From contig JAITCV010000132.1 in the NCBI GenBank assembly GCA_031282905.1, forward strand, positions 1 to 15,212: a stretch of 15,212 nt of DNA, given 5' to 3'. This DNA is from Azoarcus sp. GTDB lineage: Bacteria > Pseudomonadota > Gammaproteobacteria > Burkholderiales > Rhodocyclaceae. Positions 7,481-13,322 of this stretch are shown here, piece after piece (the first letter of the stretch is position 1; each line of letters begins with the position of its first letter). The translations under genes were made by a program, and so were the position numbers. The notes under the pieces were generated by a model that saw only the letters and a list, made by a program, of their open reading frames with translations, ran no database searches and was not told where the DNA came from.

Positions 7481-8976
7481 CACCCCGCCTCGCCCGCGCC
7501 TGGCGGCTCCTCGCCATCCTGGTGCTGGGCTTCGCCTCCGGCCTGCCGCTGGCACTGGCCGGACAGGCCATGCAGGCATGGCTCACCATCGACGGCGTCA
7601 ACGTGGCGACCATCGGCTTCTTTGGCCTGGTCGGCGTGCCTTATACCTTCAAATTTCTGTGGGCGCCGCTGATGGACCGCTTCGAGCCGCCCTTGCTCGG
7701 ACGGCGGCGCGGCTGGCTGGCGCTGACCCAATTCGCGCTTGCCGGGGTGTTGTGGTGGATGGCCCAACTCTCCCCCGCGACGATGCCGAAGGTCTTTGCC
7801 TTGGCCGCGCTGTTGGTTGCGCTGCTGTCCGCCTCGCAGGATATCGTCGTCGACGCCTATCGCACCGACCTGCTTCCCGAAACCGAACGGGGCCTGGGCG
7901 CATCCATTCACGTATTCGCCTACCGGCTGGCGATGATCCTCTCCGGCGGCGTCGCCCTGATCTGGGCCGGACAATGGCAATCCTGGCCCAAGGTCTATGA
8001 AATGATGGCGCTCATCATGGCGGGCTGCGGGCTGTTCTCGCTGCTGGCCTTGCCCCGGGTCGGCGCGCATCTCACCGCGCTGATGTCGAATCCCCGCCGC
8101 GAACTGCTCGGTTTCGGCGCGATGCTGGCCGGCGTGCTGGTCGGTTTTTTCCTGGCGCGGCAGGCGCTCATGCTGTTGGGCCTCGATCCGGACGACGCCA
8201 ACAAATGGATTCAACTGTTCTTCGTGCTTGCTGAAATCCTGCTCGCATTACCTTTGGGCATATGGGCCGCGCGCTGGGCGGGGTTCGAGACCCTGAACCA
8301 ATCGTTTGCCACCTATTTCGCCCAGCGCGGCGCGGTGGCGTTTCTCGCCCTCATCATCCTCTACAAACTGGGCGACGCTTTCGCCGGCAGCCTGACCACG
8401 CTCTTCCTGCTCAAGGGCATGGGCTTTTCCCAGGAAGAAGTCGGCATCGTCAACAAGCTGATCGGCATCTGGCTCACCATTTTCGGCGCGTTCATCGGTG
8501 GCCTGATCATGATCCGGCTGGCGCTTTATCGCTCGCTGCTTTTGTTCGGCGTGTTGCAGCTCGTCTCCAATTTCGGCTTTTACCTGCTCGCCGAACTCGG
8601 CCGGGGCGCCTGGGGATCGATGACATTGCCCGCCTTCGACTGGGGCGTCGTCGCCCTGAACCAGCCCGCCGAACTCGACTTGCTGCTGCTGACGGTGATC
8701 GCGGGCGAAAACATCAGCAGCGGCATGGGCACGGTGGCTTTCGTCGCCTTGCTGATGGCCCTGTGCAACCAGCGCTTCACCGCGACCCATTACGCCCTGC
8801 TGTCGGCCTTCGCCGCAGTGGGGCGCATCTACGTCAGCCCGCTCTCCGGCGTGCTCTCGGAGAGCGTCGGCTGGCCGATGTTCTTCCTCTTTTCCATCGC
8901 CGCCGCCCTGCCGGGAGTGCTGATGGTATGGTGGCTGCGCGCCCCCCTGACCCGGCTCTGGACAAGTGAGAATTGA
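7477..8976 (+). CDS. ampG: AmpG-family muropeptide permease (MFS)
   Basis: AmpG imports GlcNAc-anhydroMurNAc peptides released during wall turnover, for recycling and, in some species, beta-lactamase induction. The 499-residue protein is hydrophobic throughout, with about 12-14 membrane segments, close to the length of known AmpG proteins. The N-terminal signature 'GFASGLPLAL' (about 18-27), 'WLTIDGVNVATIGFFGLVG' and 'PYTFKFLWAPLMDRF' is typical of the family, as are 'SASQDIVVDAYRTDLL' and 'GMGTVAFVALLMALCN'. ATG at 7477 overlaps the metW stop (ATGA), so it is probably co-translated with metW. The role is cell-wall recycling and has no obvious link to methionine. It is the last core gene before the AT-rich region. 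Confidence 0.9.
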   Translation: MTPRLARAWRLLAILVLGFASGLPLALAGQAMQAWLTIDGVNVATIGFFGLVGVPYTFKFLWAPLMDRFEPPLLGRRRGWLALTQFALAGVLWWMAQLSPATMPKVFALAALLVALLSASQDIVVDAYRTDLLPETERGLGASIHVFAYRLAMILSGGVALIWAGQWQSWPKVYEMMALIMAGCGLFSLLALPRVGAHLTALMSNPRRELLGFGAMLAGVLVGFFLARQALMLLGLDPDDANKWIQLFFVLAEILLALPLGIWAARWAGFETLNQSFATYFAQRGAVAFLALIILYKLGDAFAGSLTTLFLLKGMGFSQEEVGIVNKLIGIWLTIFGAFIGGLIMIRLALYRSLLLFGVLQLVSNFGFYLLAELGRGAWGSMTLPAFDWGVVALNQPAELDLLLLTVIAGENISSGMGTVAFVALLMALCNQRFTATHYALLSAFAAVGRIYVSPLSGVLSESVGWPMFFLFSIAAALPGVLMVWWLRAPLTRLWTSEN

Positions 8977-9056
8977 AATGAGCGCGTCAGCCACGTTGCG
9001 CGGCGGCACCGCCGACAATGGCCCGCAGATCAAATGATGATGAAAGAGGATTAGCC

Positions 9057-10331
9057 ATGAATCGCTTTCTCTTCATTGTCGCGCTGATCCTGGGGGTTTC
9101 TCTCCCCCCATTGGCGATGTCGGCGGAATCGGCGAACACCGGCTCGACGGATCACTGGTTATCGGATATCTCGAACGTTCTGCGGGCAGGCTTGATGGGG
9201 CTTGCGCTCTTGGGTCTGGTGGCTTCCATGATGATAAGCGGCCTCCGCTGGAATAGATTGACCTATCGATTCATACCCATCTTTTATGGATTGATCGCGG
9301 GAAGCGCAAGTATGATCATCGGGCCGTGGGGCACGAAAAACAACTATCCTATTGCCGTTTTTTATACAATAAGTGGTGTAGTATTCTGGGTTTTTGCGTG
9401 GGCTGAACAATATGGAGCCAGAAAACATGAGAAAGCAATTGAGCAGCACTATGGCTATAAAAAAGATGAAGAAGATGAGGGAAGCAATGAAGCGTCACTT
9501 TCCATAATCATCAGGCATCTATCCGCGAGAAAAAGAAATACCGAAAAACATCAAAAAGACATATGGATCATCACTCTTATTTATGCGCTATGGGCTTTGT
9601 TTGTTCATTGCAGCGCGGGCAATCCTTCAAAAGACACCACGCTTGTTTTTCTTTTATTGTTCATGACCTGCGCTGTTTTATCATACCTGCCAGACAAAAT
9701 GAAACAGAACATCAAAATATCCTCGGAGAGCCTGGAAGCTTGTGGAATACCGCTGGCTGTCTGTGCCGAAAGTGAATGCCGGGTAAAGAAAATGCTGCGC
9801 AACATGAATATTATCCGTTCGCTGCATCTTGGTGGAATTGTATTTATTTATATCATTGCCGAGATAACAGGCGGGATTGATGCGTTTGATTCATTGTTGC
9901 GAGAAGTTTTTGATAACGTGGGTTCCATTATCCCACTCTTTTTGTCCCTTGTTTTTTATATGACCCGTTGGCAAACTGAAAAACTGGGGCGGGAAATGAG
10001 TTGGCTTGAGCACAGACTGGAAGAAAATAACCCATGGATTCTTCGTGCTGAAAATGCAGGCATCTCCAAACATGATCTGGAATTCATCGGCGCATTGGGC
10101 ATCATCATCCCCATGACGGCTTTCTTTGCATATCCTGTTTTGCTCGGATGTTATTTTTTCCCAGCGCTTGAAATGAATGCGAGAAATGCCCTGTTTCTGA
10201 CACTATATACCTATGCTATTTCGCTTGTTCAAATATTGGCGCTCACTCCTGAAATTGAAATTCTCGGAAAAAAGTTCAGCCTGGTGCAAGAAAGGAGGCA
10301 GCATTCTATTTCGCAGCCGTCATTGCGATGA
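9057..10331 (+). CDS. Polytopic membrane protein of unknown function
   Basis: I do not recognise the family. ATG at 9057 is chosen because AGAGGA (9045-9050) lies 6 nt upstream; an in-frame ATG at 9018 lacks such a site. The 424-residue protein starts with a signal-like stretch ending in 'LAMSAES' (residues 1-25). Further hydrophobic segments lie at about 41-62, 71-89, 98-116, 169-186, 194-211, 255-272, 287-302, 342-368 and 378-396. A charged loop (about 118-167, with KKDEEDEG) and a second loop (212-254) with three cysteines are probably soluble. Codon use becomes AT-richer from the second membrane segment on, unlike ampG. The last four codons and the stop lie in a dispersed repeat, so the original C-terminus may have been replaced. 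Function cannot be assigned. Confidence 0.75.
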   Translation: MNRFLFIVALILGVSLPPLAMSAESANTGSTDHWLSDISNVLRAGLMGLALLGLVASMMISGLRWNRLTYRFIPIFYGLIAGSASMIIGPWGTKNNYPIAVFYTISGVVFWVFAWAEQYGARKHEKAIEQHYGYKKDEEDEGSNEASLSIIIRHLSARKRNTEKHQKDIWIITLIYALWALFVHCSAGNPSKDTTLVFLLLFMTCAVLSYLPDKMKQNIKISSESLEACGIPLAVCAESECRVKKMLRNMNIIRSLHLGGIVFIYIIAEITGGIDAFDSLLREVFDNVGSIIPLFLSLVFYMTRWQTEKLGREMSWLEHRLEENNPWILRAENAGISKHDLEFIGALGIIIPMTAFFAYPVLLGCYFFPALEMNARNALFLTLYTYAISLVQILALTPEIEILGKKFSLVQERRQHSISQPSLR

Positions 10332-10350
10332 GCGCAGCGCCGCAGCAATC
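10318..10350. repeat. Dispersed repeat of the GTCATTGCGA...GCAATC type
   Basis: The segment begins CGTCATTGCGATGAGCGCAG and ends CAGCAATC. It matches the general pattern of a widespread bacterial intergenic repeat (GTCATTGCGAgnagcgnagCgacgaaGCAATC) that I know from many genomes. The outer ATTGC and GCAAT can pair. The repeat supplies the final codons and the TGA of the upstream membrane-protein gene, suggesting insertion at or near the old 3' end. Copy number elsewhere in the genome cannot be judged here. Confidence 0.6.
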
Positions 10351-10438
10351 ACGCGAGGGTTCGTTTCCCTCCACCGCTGGTCGATTTTACGACTCAATGT
10401 GTCACCGACATTGCCTGATTTTTCGCGCGCAAAACTGA

Positions 10439-10540
10439 AACAGCCGTCTTGATGCCCTGGTGACCGAAGCCCTGAAACGGGAAAACCTGCGCTTGGCAAA
10501 GGGAAAAACCGACCAAGTGACAAAAGTACACATGGAGTAA
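10439..10540 (+). pseudogene. Short gene remnant, possibly N-terminal part of a group II intron reverse transcriptase
   Basis: A 33-codon open frame after a TGA reads LDALVTEALKRENLRLAKGK and ends VHME-stop. Its coding-like composition (charged, helical, in the GC-rich codon style of the core genome) contrasts with the AT-rich surroundings. The pattern 'ALKRENL...' resembles the N-terminal region of group II intron-encoded reverse transcriptases, but the stretch is too short for certainty, and the conserved RT motifs and intron RNA domains are absent. It could equally be debris of another mobile-element protein. Confidence 0.2.
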
Positions 10541-10597
10541 GGCGTAAGGGTAAGGGAACACCCATCCGTGGAAGTCGTGGTGCTGGTGAGTGCTATA

Positions 10598-10606
10598 TGT
10601 TATAAT
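10598..10606 (+). promoter_or_regulatory. Extended -10 promoter before the small ORF at 10641
   Basis: TGT followed by a perfect TATAAT (10601-10606) makes a consensus extended -10 element. No good -35 box is seen at 17 bp. The element lies 35 bp before the ATG at 10641 and 21 bp before the AGGAGG ribosome site, a normal layout. It probably drives the small ORF and the DUF4304-like gene that overlaps it. Confidence 0.6.
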
Positions 10607-10640
10607 TTGTTAAACAATGATCAGATAGGAGGGGGGGAGT

Positions 10641-10847
10641 ATGAGTGGATGGATTTTTAAATTTGGCGTTGGAGTTGGTCCTTTTCATTTTGGATGTCCA
10701 CTTCGTGGCATTTCCCCGAAATATACACATTGCCTGATAGACAAGAACGCGGAGCTTCGAAAATTAGTGAGTACAAACATCTCTTTAATCCAACTACAAA
10801 TAATCGTACTACGATTCTCGTTATGCGTTGATGACCATGGACAATGA
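10641..10847 (+). CDS. Small protein of unknown function, coupled to the DUF4304-like gene
   Basis: A 68-residue frame starts at ATG 10641 behind a full AGGAGG at 10627-10632 (8-nt spacing, within a run of seven G) and an extended -10 promoter. The start is 'MSGWIFKFGVGVGPFHFGC', a glycine/aromatic-rich stretch; the C-terminal half looks less protein-like. It ends 17 bp inside the next gene. I recognise no family. Two readings are possible: a genuine small protein, or a truncated gene whose 5' end remains and whose translation feeds the next frame, which has no ribosome site of its own. Expression signals are strong, but biological reality of the full peptide is uncertain. Confidence 0.4.
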   Translation: MSGWIFKFGVGVGPFHFGCPLRGISPKYTHCLIDKNAELRKLVSTNISLIQLQIIVLRFSLCVDDHGQ

Positions 10848-11820
10848 CCTCGAACACGAATTATTTGTAATGTTTGCCGAACCGCTCGGCGAACGTGGGT
10901 TCGTGAGAGATGGAAACTATTTCAGGAGAAATACTCCCTCTGTCATGCAAGCCATTCATTTACAGCCAACAAGCTGGGGGGGCGAAAACTACGATCCGGC
11001 AATGATGATCACCTATCCAGGATTGTCGACGCAGCGGCAAAATACACAAGAGGATGCCCATTTACGCGCGGATCTTGGAGATTTCTATTACACACGGGAT
11101 GATCTGTCAAATGTTGTGTTTTGGTCTTGCCATTTATCGCGAGTCAGATTAGTCCCCGATGTGTTGAAAAATGAAATCCTGGAAGCAATCAAACATGCAC
11201 AAGCCTGGTTTGAACTATATCCAGATTGCAAAATTGCAGTGGAACGCATGCGTATCTTGAAATACGCAAAATCAGTATACTGCCGCGAATTGTTCAATGA
11301 TTTGGGAATGGCTGTTCCTGCACCCATCAGGGCACTGAAACGCAAGTTATTCGCGATGGTTTCCGAGTCACTTGGTGAGTTTGGTTTCAAGAGGGAAGGA
11401 AATTATTTTCGGAGAGATGTTGGCGCTGTCATGCAGGCGATCTATTTACAGCCATCAAGACATGGGGGCGAGTTTTTTCCAGAGTTGCTGGTGACTTTCC
11501 GGGATTTATCAGCGATACGGAAAAATACAGTGGATGACGAACATCTACGCACTCGGTTAAGCGAATTCTATCATTCGAGTGGAGAACTTGGTAATGTGTG
11601 TGAGTGGTCGTGTACCGTGGCACAAATTGAAGCGGACCCCGATAGTTTCAAGGTGGAGTTTTCAGCAGCGATCCATGCTGCGCTTGCCTGGTTTGATCTC
11701 TATCCAGATTATAAAACAGCAGCGGAGCGCATGTGTCTTTGGCGATTTGCGATGTCTGTATATCATTACTGGTTGTTTCATGATATGAAAATAGAAGTAC
11801 CTATTCCGATAGACGAGTAA
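10831..11820 (+). CDS. Tandem DUF4304-like two-domain protein, candidate immunity protein
   Basis: The 329-residue protein consists of two homologous halves, about residues 7-166 and 169-327, offset by about 162. Matching signatures are 'RDGNYFRR' / 'REGNYFRR' (26-33, 188-195), 'VMQAIHLQP' / 'VMQAIYLQP', 'LR..L..FY', and 'AWFELYPD' / 'AWFDLYPD' followed by 'ERM'. The 'GF.R.GN.F.R...VMQ.I.LQ' pattern is that of DUF4304, small alpha/beta proteins of unknown function. There is no signal peptide or membrane segment, so it is probably cytoplasmic. ATG at 10831 was chosen; ATG at 10837 is equally possible, and neither has a good ribosome site, consistent with coupling to the overlapping small ORF. 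Its place just before a Hint-domain remnant suggests a role as an immunity protein, which is inference. Confidence 0.75.
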   Translation: MTMDNDLEHELFVMFAEPLGERGFVRDGNYFRRNTPSVMQAIHLQPTSWGGENYDPAMMITYPGLSTQRQNTQEDAHLRADLGDFYYTRDDLSNVVFWSCHLSRVRLVPDVLKNEILEAIKHAQAWFELYPDCKIAVERMRILKYAKSVYCRELFNDLGMAVPAPIRALKRKLFAMVSESLGEFGFKREGNYFRRDVGAVMQAIYLQPSRHGGEFFPELLVTFRDLSAIRKNTVDDEHLRTRLSEFYHSSGELGNVCEWSCTVAQIEADPDSFKVEFSAAIHAALAWFDLYPDYKTAAERMCLWRFAMSVYHYWLFHDMKIEVPIPIDE

Positions 11821-11930
11821 GGAATCGTCGAAAAATAACGTTGACAAGCTTAGTTCGGGTTTATAATCTTGAAGTTGCCGATGCGCATACCTTCTTCGTT
11901 GGGGAGTGGAAGAAAATAAAATGTGGGTAA
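11784..11930 (+). pseudogene. Remnant of a Hint (intein-like) domain from a polymorphic toxin
   Basis: This open frame, between a TGA at 11781 and TAA at 11928-11930, contains VYNLEVADAHTFFVGE (codons 11859-11906). The pattern V-Y-N-L-x-V-x-x-x-H-T-(F/Y)-F-V-G is the hallmark of the C-terminal part of Hint/PT-Hint domains, which in secreted polymorphic toxins precede the toxic domain. The preceding codons 'RNRRKITLTSLVR' may be part of it. No start or ribosome site exists and the first part of the domain is missing, so it is a fragment. The domain usually ends in a '(V/I)(W/L)VHN' box: here the frame stops at 'KKIKCG', but the -1 frame reads MWVKSN at 11921, so one inserted base would restore a continuous Hint end into the next gene. 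Confidence 0.65.
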
Positions 11931-12310
11931 AAAGCAATGCAGAAGTTATCGCGGAGATAATAAAAAGAGGAAGAAGGCGTTTCGACGTTCCGAAATTTTC
12001 TTTTCGTTTTGTTGGTGCTACAAAGGAAGAGGCTGAGCAAATAATTGCTGTCATGGTTGGAATGGATGGTGGCTATAGATCATTTAATGATGATCGTGGG
12101 GTTGTATTGACAATAAGGCTAAATGTGAAATCTTGTTCAAAATTCATTCGGTTATGGAGAAAATTAGATATTCGTCCATCCGTAAGACAGAGTCTTCGGG
12201 CATCGCTTCTGACAGAACGTGACTCATCGGGGTGTAGTCTTCCAGCATATGCTTTGGAGATTATTAAGGAAACGGGATGTAGAGTGGAATTTTCATTCAC
12301 TGTTATTTAA
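11921..12310 (+). CDS. Small alpha/beta protein of unknown function next to the Hint remnant
   Basis: ATG at 11921 gives 129 residues with GGAAGA (11908-11913) at suitable spacing; a GTG at 11906 would add five residues. The protein starts MWVKSNAEVIAEIIKRGRRR, then alternates predicted strands ('KFSFRFVG', 'GVVLTIRLNV', 'CRVEFSFTVI') and helices ('KEEAEQIIAVMVGM', 'SKFIRLWRKL'), a compact cytoplasmic fold. I recognise no family. Codon use is AT-rich. Its start overlaps the Hint remnant in another frame. Either it is an orphan immunity protein left when the toxin was lost, or it is the toxin-side C-terminal module shifted out of frame. I slightly favour the first because it has its own plausible start and ribosome site. 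Confidence 0.6.
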   Translation: MWVKSNAEVIAEIIKRGRRRFDVPKFSFRFVGATKEEAEQIIAVMVGMDGGYRSFNDDRGVVLTIRLNVKSCSKFIRLWRKLDIRPSVRQSLRASLLTERDSSGCSLPAYALEIIKETGCRVEFSFTVI

Positions 12311-12560
12311 GGAAATACTGATCAAATCGAATTTATCAACTTATGGGTAACTTTATTCATAAAAATAAATGACTTACATTTAGTATTCCATCGGAATAGC
12401 GATTTATTCAGAGAATCCAGCCTTTTTCTTCCTTCGATATATGATTTTTCAGGCAACATTCTTATTGATGCGATTGACGGTCGTGTCCAATGTTTTATTC
12501 TTAGACTAATTGCACCCGCATTCCTGTGTCCACTTCAGCGACACGGAAAGTTCCAAACCT
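12311..12560. other. AT-rich intergenic region, convergent gene ends
   Basis: This 250-bp stretch separates the plus-strand gene ending at 12310 from the minus-strand regulator ending at 12561. It contains weak hairpins (ATTCC/GGAAT at 12385-12397; imperfect TTCCTGTGTC / GACACGGAA at 12521-12548) but no convincing terminator with a T-run and no coding frame of note. Composition changes from AT-rich to GC-rich near 12500, which probably marks the right edge of the AT-rich insert. Confidence 0.5.
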
Positions 12561-12908
12561 TCATTTTCGCCCCAAGCGTTCGGCCAGACGTTCGATCAAT
12601 TCCGTGACCATTTGCCGGTCGGGATGCTCAAGTGTTGCCAGCAACCGTCCAATCCGGCTTGCCTGATCGTCTGGACGCGGGCTGGCGCCGGTCAGCAATT
12701 CCGCCGCGTCACAACCGAAGATCGTGGCAAATTCAAGCAGTCTGGCAATATTGGGAATCACAACGCCCCGCTCGATGCGCGATATGGCTTCACTTCCCAC
12801 GCCCAGCCGTTCCGCAACTTCCTCCTGCGTCAACCCGCTCCGGAGCCGCTGTCTGGCAATAGCGCGACCTACGGCACCCGCCAGATTCTTCAGGTCACTT
12901 TCCAACAT
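12561..12908 (-). CDS. XRE-family helix-turn-helix transcriptional regulator
   Basis: The 115-residue protein carries a Cro/C1-type HTH at about residues 14-72: 'RQRLRSGLTQEEVAERLGV' followed by recognition helix 'GSEAISRIERGVVIP' and 'LLEFATIFGCDAAELLTG'. A helical C-terminal tail (about 83-115, 'LIERLAERLGRK') may mediate dimerisation. The ATG at 12908 has GAGGGG (12914-12919 on the plus map) 5 nt upstream. The gene is divergent from the hxs operon, sharing a 138-bp intergenic region with three GTC(A/G)AC-type elements. It is a good candidate for a local repressor of hxs and of itself (inference from position). Composition resembles the hxs genes, so it probably travelled with them. Confidence 0.9.
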   Translation of the reverse strand: MLESDLKNLAGAVGRAIARQRLRSGLTQEEVAERLGVGSEAISRIERGVVIPNIARLLEFATIFGCDAAELLTGASPRPDDQASRIGRLLATLEHPDRQMVTELIERLAERLGRK

Positions 12909-12919
12909 GATCGCCCCTC

Positions 12920-12956
12920 ATGGTCAACCTGAATGGTCGACTGCCATCTTGTTGAC
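12920..12956. promoter_or_regulatory. Repeated GTC(A/G)AC elements, candidate operator
   Basis: ATGGTCAAC (12920-12928) and ATGGTCGAC (12933-12941) are direct repeats 13 bp apart. GTTGAC (12951-12956) is the exact inverted copy of GTCAAC (12923-12928), and GTCGAC (12936-12941) is itself palindromic and lies almost at the centre between them. The cluster covers the start region of the XRE regulator gene and the -35 region of hxs, where an autoregulating repressor would bind. This is pattern evidence only. Confidence 0.4.
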
Positions 12957-12981
12957 GAGAAGGACTTTTTAGGTTGATACT
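12952..12981 (+). promoter_or_regulatory. Candidate promoter of the hxs operon
   Basis: TTGACG (12952-12957, five of six to consensus) is followed after 18 bp by GATACT (12976-12981, four of six). The -10 lies 65 bp before the ATG at 13047. The -35 overlaps the last GTTGAC element of the candidate operator, so binding there would block transcription. Confidence 0.45.
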
Positions 12982-13046
12982 CTGCTTTGCAGGTTGTGCA
13001 TTCGTGCGTTTCCTGCTCCCTGACCTTTTAACCTTTGGAGGTAAGT

Positions 13047-13319
13047 ATGAAGAAATTTATGATTCCATTCGCCGCAGTCGCTGCGGCCTTCGCGCAGAGT
13101 GCGTCGGCTTCGCTCCCGCCGCAGACCCCTACGCATGAAGCAAGCCCCGCAGCGCCCGCAAGCACAGCTTCCGGCACGATTCAAAGTGTGACCTCGTCCG
13201 GCGACCTGTATGAGTTTATTATCCGCCCGAATGCGGATGGTCAAATGATGGCGTGGCATAGCTCTCATGCGTCGCATTCGTCGCACGTTTCGCACCACTC
13301 GCACTACTCAAGCCGCTAA
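13047..13319 (+). CDS. hxsA2: His-Xaa-Ser repeat precursor protein, HxsA2-like
   Basis: This is the likely substrate of the Hxs radical SAM system. The ATG at 13047 follows GGAGG at 13037-13041; an in-frame TTG at 13035 lies over the ribosome site and was rejected. The 90-residue protein has a Sec-type signal peptide (MKK, hydrophobic 5-16, cleavage probably after 'SASA', residue 22), a Pro/Ala/Thr linker (23-42), a conserved-looking segment ending 'EFIIRPNADGQMMAW' (56-70), and a C-terminal tract (71-88) of six consecutive H-x-S triplets: HSS, HAS, HSS, HVS, HHS, HYS, then SR. In HxsA-type proteins such triplets are presumed to be modified; the chemistry is unknown to me. hxsD starts 3 nt after its stop. 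Modification would be expected in the cytoplasm, before export. Confidence 0.85.
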   Translation: MKKFMIPFAAVAAAFAQSASASLPPQTPTHEASPAAPASTASGTIQSVTSSGDLYEFIIRPNADGQMMAWHSSHASHSSHVSHHSHYSSR

Positions 13320-13322
13320 GTC

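Larger units (their letters stand above)
10332..10640. other. Gene-poor stretch between the membrane protein and the small ORF
   Basis: This 309-bp stretch contains the rest of the dispersed repeat (to 10350), a small perfect hairpin CAATGT/ACATTG (10395-10400 and 10408-10413), a short open frame at 10439-10540 that may be a gene remnant, and the extended -10 promoter at 10598-10606. Frames on the minus strand across it look like repeat-derived spurious translation. No intact gene is seen. Confidence 0.6.

Noticed and set aside
7447..9033. Long minus-strand frames opposite ampG
   Set aside because: Antisense shadow of a well-supported membrane transporter; hydrophilic Q/H/G-rich translation with no recognisable motif.
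8978..9037. 19-codon frame MSASATLRGG... directly after ampG
   Set aside because: No ribosome site and no recognisable peptide; probably chance between ampG and the next gene.
10320..10565. Minus-strand 81-residue frame ending in 'AAALRSSQ'
   Set aside because: The 'ALRSSQ' end is the translation of the dispersed repeat, a frequent source of spurious protein predictions.
12521..12548. Imperfect inverted repeat TTCCTGTGTC / GACACGGAA as terminator of the XRE gene
   Set aside because: One bulge, short stem and no T-run in the direction of transcription; not enough to call a terminator.
12510..12932. Plus-strand frame opposite the XRE regulator
   Set aside because: The minus-strand protein has a clear HTH domain and a ribosome site; the opposite frame has no motif.
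13254..13319. H-x-S codon repeats as a CRISPR-like or simple DNA repeat
   Set aside because: The period is 9 bp with varied codons and lies in frame inside a protein with signal peptide; it is a protein-level repeat.
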